This document shows, piece after piece, positions 29,946 to 40,770 of a stretch of DNA of 64,000 nt. Both the position numbers and the translations under genes were made by a program. The notes under the pieces are model-generated. The model was not told the DNA's origin. It did no database searches and saw only the letters and a list, made by a program, of their open reading frames with translations. Each line of letters begins with the position of its first letter. The stretch's first letter is position 1. The DNA comes from Folioceros fuciformis (lineage: Eukaryota > Anthocerotophyta > Anthocerotopsida > Anthocerotales): NCBI GenBank assembly GCA_049999805.1, contig JBNGIO010006379.1, forward strand, positions 775,414 through 839,413. Reading direction: 5' to 3'.

Positions 29946-32021
29946 ATGTTGAGGCGGGCAGGTAGTGCCCTGGCATCTCAATTATTTCGGAGACAATCGG
30001 AATCCATCCTCAGACTGTCTGCAGCATCTCGATCATTGGCCAGGCTTCGAGCAGGTACAGTTTTGGGAGCCTGCTGGTGTTCGCGTTGCATTGCTCGGTT
30101 GGATGCTCATGTAGGGAGGTTCTCACAGAGCAACCGTGCAGGTGCCGGTTATGGTGCAGGTGGTGACGTTTGCACACCTTGGAGGGCGGTGGATCGAGGA
30201 ATTGCAGCTTCCTCTGTGATAGCGAGCAGGGCCTCTGCATTTCAGGAACTCTCGGAGCCTGAAACTGTAGTTGTTGAGGCATTCGAGAAGGTTGCACATC
30301 AGGATGAGGCGTTGGCGGGAAAAATTGCTGCACAGGTTGAGAGGAGAAAGAATGGGTCACAGGTACTGTACGTGAAGTCTTTGACAGTCGACCCCGCCCA
30401 TCGACGACAGGGATTTGGTAGGTTGTCATTCGTAGTCTCAACTTGTTTCAGATTTTGTGGCATTGTGTTGACAACGTTGCACCTTTTTCGCAGGTTCTTC
30501 GCTGATGAAGGACGTCCTGGAGCTTGCTGCGAGAGAGTACAATGCTGTGGAAGCATACTTACTTCTTCCCACAGACGATGCTGCAGCTGTAGCTTTTTGT
30601 GAAAAGCATGGTTTTACAATCTCAGAACGGCTTCGGAATTTTCACTACAAGCCTGGAGCTCCGGATTGTTACGTACTCCAGAAGAGAATACAGTCTGGTT
30701 GACACTCCAATGCCTCCTGTTTGCATCCGCTGGCACTACTTCATATTTGTCATTTTCGTGGAATCTTCGTGGTGTGAGCAACTATTTGCTTTCTCCGGTT
30801 CTAATTTGTGGAACGGGAGCATGCAGATCCTAGTGATACCGAAGAGCCGTCGCAGTCTGGGAGCTCTTTGATTGCAGAATACGAGAAGGAAGCTCGTGAC
30901 GGCGATATCTTGGCCGGGTCGATTGTAGGTCAGGTTCAGAGGAAGAAGGATGGGTTGCATCTGTATTTCAAGTCCTTGACCGTTGGTCCGGGATATCAAA
31001 GACGAGGAGTTGGTAACATGATGCTTTGAACCTGCTGCTATTCCTATGTTTCAACTGTTTCACCCTTTTGTTCGTGGCAGTTTGCCCGGTGAAGTGATGA
31101 TCATGTCCAGGGCTAAATTCGCTTTGTCCAGGTACGTCACTCATGGAGAGCTGTCTGGAGGCTGCTTCTGGGGATCATCAAATTGTGGAAGCCCACATGC
31201 ACGTGCCAACCAACGATTCTAGAGCCATAGCCTTCTGTGAGAAATCTGGTTTCACCATTACAGACAGGATTCGGAATTATTACACAAGAAGTCACAAAAA
31301 TTTCCAGAGTCCAGATTGCTATGTATTCTCGAAGAAACCTCAACCAGGTCAGCTCCTCCTGTCCGTACTTGTGCATTTTTCGGATGCTGTCTGTGACGGT
31401 TGCTTCCGATGCGTGTGCTGACGGGCCACTGAATACCTGCAGACGGAAGATGGTTGACCTCCGAGAATGAAGAGGAAGATACTGACACTGATGAGCCATC
31501 CGAGACAACGCCTGCAACCAGCCTTGAAAATATCAATCAGGAGTTGTTGGAGCCTGTTCAAGTTGTAGCCGAATTTCAGAAGGATGCGGGCGATGGGACA
31601 AACGTGGCGGGATCAGTTCTTTGCCAGGTTGTGAAGAAGAAGGATCACTGGCTCCATCTCTACATCCAGTCCATCGTTATCTCCCCAGCTTATCGGAGAC
31701 AAACAATTGGTACTCCACGAACGACTCGTGAGCTCTATCGCGTACACGATTCCAGGTTCTCAACATGCTGGCTAACTTCAAAACGTCGTGGATAAATCTG
31801 ATGCAACAGGATCCCAACTGGTCAAGCACTGTGTGGACTTCGCTCAGCATAAGTTTGGGGTTGTGGAAGCATATCTATATGTTCCAACCAGCAACCAAGC
31901 GGCTATGGCCTTCTGTGAGAGACTCGGTTTCACCATCAAGGAAAGATTACGTAACTTCTACATAGGAAGCGAGAGCTCCGACTCCTATGTTTATTCAAAG
32001 AGACTAGTGGAACAGGTTTGA
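29946..32021 (+). CDS. Triple-GNAT N-acetyltransferase, NAA50-like domains in tandem
   Basis: Six exons: 29946-30417, 30494-30697, 30827-31012, 31132-31347, 31443-31709, 31810-32021; all junctions are phase 1 and join to 518 aa. Three GNAT domains follow one another (about residues 105-225, 226-359, 360-518). Each is encoded by two exons split at the acetyl-CoA loop: RRQGFGSSLM, QRRGVGTSLM, RRQTIGSQLV. Each ends with the NAA50-like tail VEAYLLLPTDD-x-AVAFCEKHGF, then RLRNFHYK-x-DCYV. NAA50/SAN acetylates protein N-termini and is normally a single domain of about 165 aa. Residues 1-40 (MLRRAGSALASQLFRRQSES...) look like a mitochondrial or plastid presequence. The third acetyl-CoA loop has Thr in place of the first Gly. 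Apparent stops between domains (TGA at 30700-30702) fall inside introns. Confidence 0.85.
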
Positions 32022-32908
32022 GACTCAAAAGATACAGCATGTACCTGCCGGTGTTTCTCCTTTTCTTGACCATCTCATGCTACTGAGAACTCTGCCTGTC
32101 ATCATATTTTTCCTCACAATTTTGAGTGGGGCAGACTGAACAGGCGAGAGATGGGTCTTGGGGTAACGAATGATCGTGAGCATGAGATGTCGTCAGCCGT
32201 TCTTTAGTCCGCACAGTCGTTTGGTGCCATAGGTTTTGCTCTCTCCTTCTGAATCCGAGATTGCTTATGGTGACTGCATGACGTAGTCACAGTGGCAGTG
32301 GTACATAGTTTATAGCTGACAGATGGAGGAGTCTGAGAGGAGGTGTCAGACACCTCCTAAGGAGAACTCTAAACCCTAAGGAGAACTCGAGACAATTTGG
32401 ATACTGCACGGAGGCGGACACCGACCTCCGTCCCACGGATCTCGGTTCTAATGCCCATTCCATGGCCACGACCCTCGTACCCTATGCTTGCCCTGACAAT
32501 TTCGAAAACTGTGGCCCCACTAAAAACATCTGAGAGTACTAAATCCTTACATTTAACATATGTACGTATGTACATGAAAGATAACTATCCACTTCTTCGA
32601 AATGCCATAACCATATGTACTAGGGTTCTCCAAAGTCCGAAGTTTCGTTTCGTAACGATGTATGTAGGTATCGTCTCCAGTCTCCAGCCTGACCTTTTAC
32701 TGGCCTTCCTTCAGGGTATGTGGGGTTTATCTCATCTTAGCTGCTTCTGGAATTAACCCCTCAACCCACCGGGCAAAGACGGCTCGTTTTTGGTCCCAAC
32801 ACCCTGAATCCTGCTGCCTGGTTCCTGCCCTGAAGGGTGAACGACTGACGTGCTTGGATTCCCTCCACCAGCACTGTGGCTGTTTGTCGCAGTTGGAGGC
32901 CTGGAACA
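32022..32908. other. Intergenic with a telo-box upstream of the helicase
   Basis: No gene. AAACCCTAA at 32371-32379 is a perfect telo-box, next to a short AAGGAGAACTC duplication (about 32360 and 32379). The helicase start follows 530 bases later. Confidence 0.5.
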
Positions 32909-35374
32909 ATGGTGCAAGTGAAGGGCAGGAAGAGGAGACGAAGCATGCCAGCCAGTAGTGACAAGGAGAGGAAGAAGCTGTTCTGGGAGGATGATTTAGG
33001 TTGGCGAGATGTCACTCCCTCGGATTCCAAGGCTCTGCTAGTAGGCAGTGATGAGGGAGGTTTCATGTCGTTGGAGGAAATTGACGGGGAAGTCTTTGAT
33101 GGTGCTTCTGGACTCGACTTGGAGACGGTTGGGGGCGACGGACATTGGTCTGAGGTGGCGAAGAAGACGAGTAAGAAGAGGAAGAAAGTTGAAGTGAAGA
33201 ATGTCGTGGAAGATTTAGTGAGGACGAAGAGTGTGGCTAGGGCACGGAAGCTTGCCAAAGTATGTCAGATCCCTCCAACAGCAGTCGAGCAGGAGGCGGG
33301 TGAGGACGGTAGCGAAATTGACACAGTAGCTGGCGGGGTGCAAGGAGTATGCGGGCTCGAGGAGGGCGCACCTGCCGGGAAGCGGAGCAGGAAGAGTGTG
33401 ACCTTGGTGGAGGAAACTCCGGAGCTTCACTTGGATCTTTGGGCTTGGGCTCATTTGAGACTCCATCCTCTGCTGCAGAAGGCTATTGCAATGCTAGGGT
33501 TTAAGGAGCCGACTCCTATTCAGAATGCTTGCATCCCTGCCGCGGCACATCAGGGGAAAGATGTGATTGGAGCAGCAGAGACGGGGTCTGGAAAGACTCT
33601 TGCCTTTGGCATACCCATACTGCAGCGGCTTTTAGAGGAGCAAGAGAAGGCTCGTCGGCAGGATGCGGATGGGGTAGGGAAAGAAAAAACTGGCAAAAGT
33701 AGGTCTGGCTTCCTTCGCGCGCTCATCATCGCTCCAACTCGAGAACTTGCAATGCAGGTTTCCGATCATCTGAAAGCCGTTGCCAAATTCACGAATCTTA
33801 GAGTAGTACCTATTGTTGGAGGAATGTCTACTCAAAAGCAAGCGCGTATGATGACCCTGAAGCCGGACATCGTGGTTGGCACTCCCGGAAGGCTCTGGGA
33901 GCTTATGAGTGAGGGTGAGAGTCACCTTCTTGATCTCCGAGCCTTGTCCTTCTTTGTGCTGGATGAAGCTGACAGAATGGTAGAGAAGGGACATTTTCAG
34001 GAGCTGCAATCTATCATTGACTTGCTGCCGAAAGCTGACAAGTTGGGGCGCAAGGAGCGTAAAGAAGTTGAAACATCTGAAGCACTAGTAGGTGAGACCG
34101 AAGTCGACAATGGAGCAGCGGAAGATGGTCTCCACGTTGGGGTTCCTATTGAAGCTTCTATTAAGAGGAGGCAGACTATGGTCTTTTCAGCTACTCTTGC
34201 GTTGCCAGAGAATTTCAGGAAGAAGCTGAAGAGAGGTTTCCAGGCGCCAACCAGTAATGAATCATCTCTCTCGGCCCTTTCTGAACGGGCAGGAGTGAGG
34301 CACACTGCTGCCGTCGTGGACTTGACTTCGAAGACAGTGATGGCACAGCATCTTGAAGAATCTGTGTTGGAATGCAGGGATGATGAGAAGGATGCTTTCT
34401 TGTATTATGTGCTGAAGGTACATGGGTCTGGAAGAACAATTGTTTTTTGCACGTCGATTGCTGCTGTGCGACGTGTGTCAGCTATTCTCCGCCTTTTGCA
34501 ACTTCCTTTGTGGCCTCTTCATGCACAAATGCAGCAAAGGCAACGTTTGAAGGCAATGGACAGGTTTCGGGATTCTGAATATGGGATTCTGGTTGCAACT
34601 GATGTGGCTGCTCGTGGCCTGGACATTCCTGGAATACGAACTGTCATCCATTATCAGTTGCCTCATTCTGCCGAGATATATGTTCACCGAAGTGGGAGGA
34701 CTGCTAGGGCACAGACAGATGGGTGCAGCATCACTTTTGTTAGTCCGTCAGACCAGAGAAAGTATGCCGCCCTGTGCAAGTCACTGTCAAAGAAAGATGG
34801 GTTGGCAGCGTTTCCTATAAACTCTGATTATATGCCTGCTGTCGAAAGACGAGTGTCTCTGGCCACGCAGATTGACAAGCTATCTCGGAAAGTTGTCCAA
34901 GGGCAAGATCACAAGTCTTGGCTGGCGCGGAATGCTGAAGCCCTTGAACTGGATCTCGAAGAGGTGGATGAGGATTGGGGTGATGGAAGCAGCCATCCCA
35001 AAAGCAAAACTGGCAAGGACCATGCAGATTTGAAGAAGCTGCAGCAGGAGTTACAAGGTATATTGAAGCAGCCGTTACAGCCCAAGTCCTTCTCTCGTCG
35101 ATATGTGGCTGGGACCGGCATGTCCCCTCTTGTTGCTGCACAGTTGCAGCAGGTCGTTGGTGTGAAGGGGAACCATGTCAGCAATGCCAGAGATTCTTTC
35201 GTTGTAATTGGTGAGGAGGCAATGGAGCCTCTTCAGGCCTTCCGAAGGTCTGTGGAAGCGGTGGAACGCGGAGAAATTAAACCACTCAGGTCCGTGGTGA
35301 AGTCTAATTTACGGAACTCCAAGCCACAGCGACATTCGTCGAAAGGCAAGAAACAGAAGCAGGGTAGGAGGTGA
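32909..35374 (+). CDS. DEAD-box RNA helicase, DDX24/Mak5 type (ribosome biogenesis)
   Basis: Intronless, 821 aa; the ATG at 32909 is the first in frame. All helicase motifs are present: Q motif GFKEPTPIQ, motif I AETGSGKT (about residue 224), Ia PTRELAMQ, TPGR, II VLDEADRM (about 351), III SAT (about 427), V ATDVAARGLDIP, VI HRSGRTAR (about 594). Before the core, a basic N-terminus (KGRKRRRS) and the segment LDLWAWAHLRLHPLLQKAI match Mak5/DDX24; the acidic insert between motifs II and III is also typical of that group. The C-terminus is Lys/Arg-rich (KGKKQKQGRR). Yeast Mak5 acts in 60S ribosome assembly in the nucleolus; Arabidopsis RH13 is the likely counterpart. It ends 219 bp from the convergent COMT gene. 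Confidence 0.93.
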   Translation: MVQVKGRKRRRSMPASSDKERKKLFWEDDLGWRDVTPSDSKALLVGSDEGGFMSLEEIDGEVFDGASGLDLETVGGDGHWSEVAKKTSKKRKKVEVKNVVEDLVRTKSVARARKLAKVCQIPPTAVEQEAGEDGSEIDTVAGGVQGVCGLEEGAPAGKRSRKSVTLVEETPELHLDLWAWAHLRLHPLLQKAIAMLGFKEPTPIQNACIPAAAHQGKDVIGAAETGSGKTLAFGIPILQRLLEEQEKARRQDADGVGKEKTGKSRSGFLRALIIAPTRELAMQVSDHLKAVAKFTNLRVVPIVGGMSTQKQARMMTLKPDIVVGTPGRLWELMSEGESHLLDLRALSFFVLDEADRMVEKGHFQELQSIIDLLPKADKLGRKERKEVETSEALVGETEVDNGAAEDGLHVGVPIEASIKRRQTMVFSATLALPENFRKKLKRGFQAPTSNESSLSALSERAGVRHTAAVVDLTSKTVMAQHLEESVLECRDDEKDAFLYYVLKVHGSGRTIVFCTSIAAVRRVSAILRLLQLPLWPLHAQMQQRQRLKAMDRFRDSEYGILVATDVAARGLDIPGIRTVIHYQLPHSAEIYVHRSGRTARAQTDGCSITFVSPSDQRKYAALCKSLSKKDGLAAFPINSDYMPAVERRVSLATQIDKLSRKVVQGQDHKSWLARNAEALELDLEEVDEDWGDGSSHPKSKTGKDHADLKKLQQELQGILKQPLQPKSFSRRYVAGTGMSPLVAAQLQQVVGVKGNHVSNARDSFVVIGEEAMEPLQAFRRSVEAVERGEIKPLRSVVKSNLRNSKPQRHSSKGKKQKQGRR

Positions 35375-35593
35375 TGTACATGGTTACTGCATACGTAGCT
35401 CATGACACAGAAAAAAGCATGCTTCACTAGGTATTTACTTGCACCGACCTACGCGTCCACTGATCCGAACCTGCATGCACTGAGTAGCACACCAGGTGAG
35501 ACCACACGAAGGGTGTATGTTGGCGGATTTGTGATGGGCTGAGTGGCGAGGAGCCCCAGTCTGGGAGAACCAAGTTTCCCTCGCACTTTTTGC

Positions 35594-36411
35594 TTACAGT
35601 TTGTAAGTGGCAACGACTAAGCTGTCCGGAAGCCATCGAATGTATTCGAACCGGCACTTGTGCTCCACGGAGTCGAACTCATCGGGATGGGACTTGAGGT
35701 AGCGGCGATACTTGGGCGAGCCTGGAATTGTCATGTTGTCGGCAACCACGACAGTACCTTTCTTGATGAAGCCACCCTCCTTGAGCCGCAGTAAGTCTGG
35801 CAGGTAGGAGAACTTGTCGTGGTCCATGAAGATGAAGTCGAATGCGCGGGCATTGAGTTCCTTCAGAATGTTACCCAGTTCTACGAGCCTGTTGCTGAGC
35901 ACCCCCTCCACAACAGTCACCTTGTGGGAAAGCCCTGGGGCATGAACGATAAGAGTCAGATGAGGCAGCCGGCAGCGAAAAGATGCAAGCCAGCCAGATG
36001 TTGCGAAGAGCAATGTGGCTACCTACCTGCGTGTTGGACAAGCTTGCGGGCGATTTCAGCATTGTCGGCGTTCATCTCCACTGTGACCAGCTTGGAGGCT
36101 GGCAAAGTAAGCTGCCGGGCGATGCGCACGGCGGAGTAGCCGCAGTAGGCGCCGAGCTCCAGCGCAATGCGGGGATTGCAGGCCTTTACGGTGGAGTCCA
36201 GAATGAGGCCCTTGTCGTCTCCCACATTCATGAGCCAGGTGCGCTGCGCGAACGAGTCCACCGCCTGAAGCACTGACTGCGGATCGCCTTGCTCCGCGTG
36301 GGTCAGCACATGGTCCAGCAACACTTTCTCCCTGCCGTCCCCGGCCTGGCCTCGGAAGAATGCGGACGGGCTCATGGCCCTGAGGAAGCTCAACACCTGC
36401 CACACCCCCAT
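35594..36411 (-). CDS. Catechol O-methyltransferase, animal-type (COMT domain)
   Basis: Two exons, 36027-36411 and 35594-35934, giving 241 aa. The SAM-binding block is ALELGAYCGYSAVRIARQL and the region before it (GDPQSVLQAVDSFAQRTWLM then NVGDDKG) is nearly the animal COMT consensus. Magnesium and catalytic residues are recognisable: Asp in FMDHDK with the neighbouring Lys, and Asp-Asn in VVVADNMTIPGSPKY. Animal COMT methylates one hydroxyl of catechols with SAM. Plant lignin 'COMT' enzymes and CCoAOMTs belong to other subfamilies, so this is a distinct type. It has no obvious targeting signal. Substrate in a plant is unknown; simple catechols or flavonoid B-rings are possible. Confidence 0.9.
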
Positions 36412-37779
36412 CCCTGGCTTCGATCCTCTCCGCTCTTGCTAGAGCTCAAGATTTGAACGCCTCTGTGCGTGCGTAGCCCCATCGTCTATCCTTCAAACTG
36501 TGGGCTGCATTAAAGGCGGTGGGTCACCTTTCCTACCTATCCCTCCTGCAGTCTCGTGCTTGGTACATTGACGACCTGCGTCTCCCGTCCGTGCTGTCAC
36601 GCCCAATGTGAGCTATTAGTGGCGCGCCTACTAATGACGGCGGGGGTCCAGAATGCGAGTCCGGAAGACCTGATGCTATGAGGCACAGCCTCTGAGGTGT
36701 GTTACAGAGTGCCCCGTGTCCCACTACTGTGAAGTGGGGAGTTAAGCGAATTTCAGGGTGAAGTACAACTCTCCATGGGCTTGGCATGCACTTGTTGCTC
36801 AACAGTGCAACATGGAGGTTCCATCAAGCCAAAATTGGTGGACTCCAGGGCCTGCTTTCATGGCGCTGCAGTTATGATCCCATCGGTTCCACAGAGGTTC
36901 TGGAATGAGTTGGCATGTACCTCAGGAGGACATAACGCTACCTACCAAAAGATGATAACAGCGTCCCTGGAACTTCACGGATTGTCCCAAGAGTGCTGCA
37001 ACCGACAGCTGCATGCCATGCCAGCCAGCTTGCTTGAAGTCGACTGGTCCAGTCGTCACTTAGGACGATGTACACACCTAGTAAGTTATAGTAACTTTCA
37101 CTGAAACCCCTGGCGTGGAGCCTCACTATGACGTATTGGAAAAACAAATTCACGTTAAACCACTGACCGTGTTTCGCATAACCGCTCAGGATCTGAGACA
37201 CATGCATGTGGGAGTTGCACAGAACCGCCCAGCTAAACACCAGTGTAAAAGGAGGATTGTATCAGAGTCCACTAAGAACGAACATCGGACATTGCGCGTT
37301 GTAGTTGTAGGCATTTCGACAAACTCACGAGGTCTCGAAAGTGAGGTGATCGATGAAACCAGAATCCTAAGGGCCTTACCGCAAAACTATTGCCTAGGTA
37401 GTGCAAGCTCGGTCCAAGAAACGAGGGTCCGCGTGTTCAGTAATCCAAATTTCAGCTTGCAAGATGGACTCACGGTAGAACCCGCAGTAGATGAGAAAAA
37501 ATCATGAGGATGTCTACCGGAAAGGGCATCACGAACGAGTAGTAGCTATCATCAACCCAGAGGTTATCGCTTGTGGCTTTCAAGCAAACGATGGACTTCG
37601 ACCGGTACTGCTGCAGCATTCAGTGCAAGACGCTTCCCCTCTGACAGCGTGAAAGCAGCACATGCGGTTCTTTCAGCTCTGTGCCGGCTAGCAGTTAGAT
37701 AGAATGTGCTCCACATGAGCAAAACCCCTGCTAGACATAAAAGTCACAGGAGCGTAACTGCTGCACAGAAAGAACAATC
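36412..37779. other. Intergenic region
   Basis: No gene supported. The longest frame (37115-37507, +) begins with GTG, has no codon bias I can defend and matches nothing recognised. No repeats noticed. Confidence 0.5.
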
Positions 37780-38346
37780 CTACACATTCTTGAGCTTCTT
37801 CATCTTAGAAGGAGGCCATCTACCTTTCTTCCTCAGATGTCGCTTGCGCACTAATCTCTTCCTACGCAACTCTGCCCGCTTAGCCTTCTTCTTCAGAAGT
37901 TCAGACTGAAGCTTCAATGCTGCCACAGGATCCAAGGAAGCATCTGGAGCATCTCCTATTACCCCACCAACCTCCGCATCTTCCGCAGCATTGGCCACGA
38001 CATTCCTCTCCAAAGCTCTTCCGTCCTCCGGCACCGCCGCTCCCAGAGCAGCGGCTGCCACTTTGCCAATGAGGTGGATCGGGGATAGCCGTGACTCCTG
38101 CATCTGCTTCACAGTGAGCCCGCTGAAGTGCTGCCGAGCCAACTCTACGCTCCCAGCCATCTTGGTCCGCACGCCATTAGGTTTCATCTGCTGCAGCCTG
38201 GCTTGAGTTGCATTGCTCGCGGATGGAAACAGCCCGCATTGACCGGACATCCGATTGACGGCAAATGAAGGGCAGGTATCTGCATTCTGCAACAACGCAA
38301 CGCAGGGCACGCAACCCTGTACAGCTATTCCGGCCGCCATCGCCAT
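37780..38346 (-). CDS. PSRP5: Plastid-specific 50S ribosomal protein 5 (PSRP5, cL37)
   Basis: Intronless, 188 aa. The C-terminal 33 residues (AELRRKRLVRKRHLRKKGRW followed by PPSKMKKLKNV) are the near-invariant signature of plant PSRP5, a small basic protein of the chloroplast large ribosomal subunit. The first about 70 residues, rich in Ala, Ser, Gln and Met, fit a transit peptide; the middle is a variable acidic linker. The mature plastid protein is probably the last 80-110 residues. Confidence 0.92.
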   Translation of the reverse strand: MAMAAGIAVQGCVPCVALLQNADTCPSFAVNRMSGQCGLFPSASNATQARLQQMKPNGVRTKMAGSVELARQHFSGLTVKQMQESRLSPIHLIGKVAAAALGAAVPEDGRALERNVVANAAEDAEVGGVIGDAPDASLDPVAALKLQSELLKKKAKRAELRRKRLVRKRHLRKKGRWPPSKMKKLKNV

Positions 38347-38898
38347 CCGGCTCCCCTTCAGTGTACTGTGGATAATGATACGGGGGCTAAAGGATCCTTT
38401 TGGAACTCCAGTCTTGAATCGGTGTCGCCGGTCACCTGGCTACCCGTTATCCCGTTAACTGCGAAACAGAGCTCAGAATCCGGGCGAAAACGAGTTCGAT
38501 GTTTTACTATCCTAAGACTACGAGTTCGATGTTTTACCATCCTAAGACTACGAGTTCGATGTTTTACTATCTAAGACTACTATGTACATATGTACGTACA
38601 TGTACAGCCAAGGAAAAGCAGATTATTCTAAAAAACCTGAACCGTTCCCAGTAGATCGTGCCCTTCTCACTTCTATACAGGATTAGCTAGTGATCAACGG
38701 GAAACAGGCAAGACGGTTGTGATCGTCGACTTCGTCTAACTATCATCAACCTTCTGATAATTTGACAGCCCAGACGGACCCTTCGGTTTGCAAGACCACT
38801 TCGTTCGCAGCACAGCGACTGAACCTAACATATACCTTGCACGATGTCAATCGGACCTAACTTCTCGTACAGCCAACCCTGAGCCTAAAGCTTGGCCG
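38347..38898. other. Intergenic with 30-bp tandem repeat
   Basis: Contains only the repeat at 38491-38579 and, directly after it, an alternating TGTACATATGTACGTACATG run (38583-38605) with dyad symmetry. Confidence 0.6.
38491..38579. repeat. Three perfect-register 30-bp tandem repeats
   Basis: Units 38491-38520, 38521-38550 and 38551-38579. Each is CGAGTTCGATGTTTTA then C(T/C)AT(C)CTAAGACTA; copies differ by one substitution and one deletion, so the array is young. It lies in the PSRP5 upstream region. Confidence 0.9.
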
Positions 38899-40770
38899 TC
38901 ATCCTGGTATAGACAGCTTCCGGGCGTGGTCCAGGTATGGTTCAAACCGTTCTAAATCTAACGTTACATTTTGTCCCTCCATGTAGGTGATCCTTCTAAC
39001 TTCCCAACTTTCAGAAGCAATGGCTTCAGAATTCGTGATGATAGGATCGGTACTGTTGTAAGTCTTCGACAGTGTGCTTTCCTCTGGCTTCACTGTGTAG
39101 TGAATGTATTGGAGGTGCATTTTGAGAGCAGGATCTCCGTAGTCTATGACAGCAGGTGATTCAACACCAATTAACACAATCTGTATGAGCACAGCAGCAG
39201 GTCTCATGAATAGAATATGAGTAAGAGCTGCCCCGTGCACTCCCACGACGATATCCGCAGAGTGGACGCTGTGGTATATTTCTGTCAAGTTCATGTTCAC
39301 TGTCGGCGCTAGCACCAACACATCGAACCCTTTCTCTGTTGCCATATCCACCAAATCTTCCTGGTTCATTATCACTCGATTTTGCAGACGAGCGAGAATC
39401 AGGAGCCTTGGCGAAGAAAAAGAGTCCTGGCGCATCTCCGCCGGCTGTATCCACGTCGCTTCGGCCCTAGCTATAGCCATGGGATCCCAGAAAGCAGCCT
39501 GAAGTAGTTCGCGGAAGTCTACGATATCCTGCTCATCAGGCATTAGGTTGGGGTTGATTCCAAGCTCGTCATGTGCTTGAAGACCGGATGTCAGGTCACT
39601 GAAGCACAGAACACGCTCTTCCGAGGGCAGATTCACTGGCTGATATTTCGACAGCTGTCTGAAAATTGGGGAGTATCGTTCAATCCACCAGTCTCGCCAG
39701 TCTGTGATCAGAAATATCACTTGTCCTTTATAGTGGTATGAGCTGATAAAAAGGGGGATGAAAACATCGTTGAAGTCATGGTAAAGGTTTCCAGAATAGC
39801 CACCAACAGAAAACATTAACCCAGGTTGCAGATATTGAACTTCACAAGCCGGCGGTCTGCTTGAACTTGTTGGAACTGAATCCTCACACCGTAGTGTCAC
39901 ATTCCGCACTCCCAACATAGCTGGGTCGTGCTTTCGGGGATAAGGCTGGATTGTTTGTACCCGGTGAATTGCTGGATTACTTGAGTAGAGCGTGCATCTG
40001 GCTGCTTCTCCGCCTTGCACTCGGACATCGCCACGCATGACACATAAGTCGTATCGAGGATGGGATTGATTGCAGAAGAACATATCCTTTGAGCTCAAAT
40101 ATTCAGTCTCGAATCCTAAACAATCCGTGGACAAGACGAAGGTCAGACGGATCAGATACACAAGTGGGGCGGCCTTGGTAACGATGGAGCTGAAGATTGC
40201 TTTGAACATTTCCATGAAATAGCATAGTGCCTTCCCGTACTTCTCCTTTTGCAAATTGAAAGGATGCTACATAGAAAGCAAGCCGCAAAAAACTAGCTTC
40301 GAATGTGATGGCAGTTCATCTCACCGAGAGATTCATCTTCCTGAGTGGGATCGATCCCGTTATCGTGAGGAAAAGAAACCATTGAATGTATGTGATCTCC
40401 CGGTATTGGATCACTGTTCTGTGGCTGGTTCGACCCCTGATCAACGTTTACAGTAATGCCTACAATACAAATTTGTAAACTTAAGTGCGGATCTCACGGT
40501 GACTTGTGCTACCACGGACGACCGTTTGCGCACCACAGACAAAAAAAAAAAAAAGAAATTTTCGGGAATGTTTGACAGCAGCGACATGCAGATCAGTGAC
40601 TCACCGGTGCGGACTAGCAGATAGCGGCTGTTGTACATACCATTGATTGTCACGACAAGGACGATCAAGATCGTTGCTATCAAAATACCATTCCTGCAGA
40701 GAAATCCTTTGAGCCTGCTTGAAGTGGTGCGGTGATTGTCATAGCTCGAGGTCCTCATCATTGGTCTCAT
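38899..40770 (-). CDS. Glycosyltransferase family 61 protein, Golgi type II membrane protein
   Basis: Two exons, 40605-40770 and 38899-40115, separated by a 489-bp intron; the phase-1 junction rebuilds RTGFETEYLSS and gives 460 aa. The first exon supplies a short cytoplasmic tail and a membrane anchor (residues about 29-46, ILIATILIVLVVTINGMY). The lumenal part has GT61 features: YDLCVMRGDVR, SVGGYSGNLYHDFNDVFIPL, and the conserved SADIVVGVHGAALTHILFMR. GT61 enzymes add xylose or arabinose to xylan, or xylose to N-glycans; the acceptor cannot be told here. The longer open frame that runs upstream from 40115 has no ATG before the anchor exon and is intronic. Confidence 0.88.

Noticed and set aside
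37115-37507. 130-codon frame in the COMT-PSRP5 interval
   Set aside because: Starts with GTG, no domain, no supporting splice or composition signal.
40116-40254. GT61 protein starting in the continuous frame at 40254
   Set aside because: The frame starts with TTG. A good acceptor (TTGTTTAG) at 40116 joins in phase to an upstream exon that supplies the expected membrane anchor.
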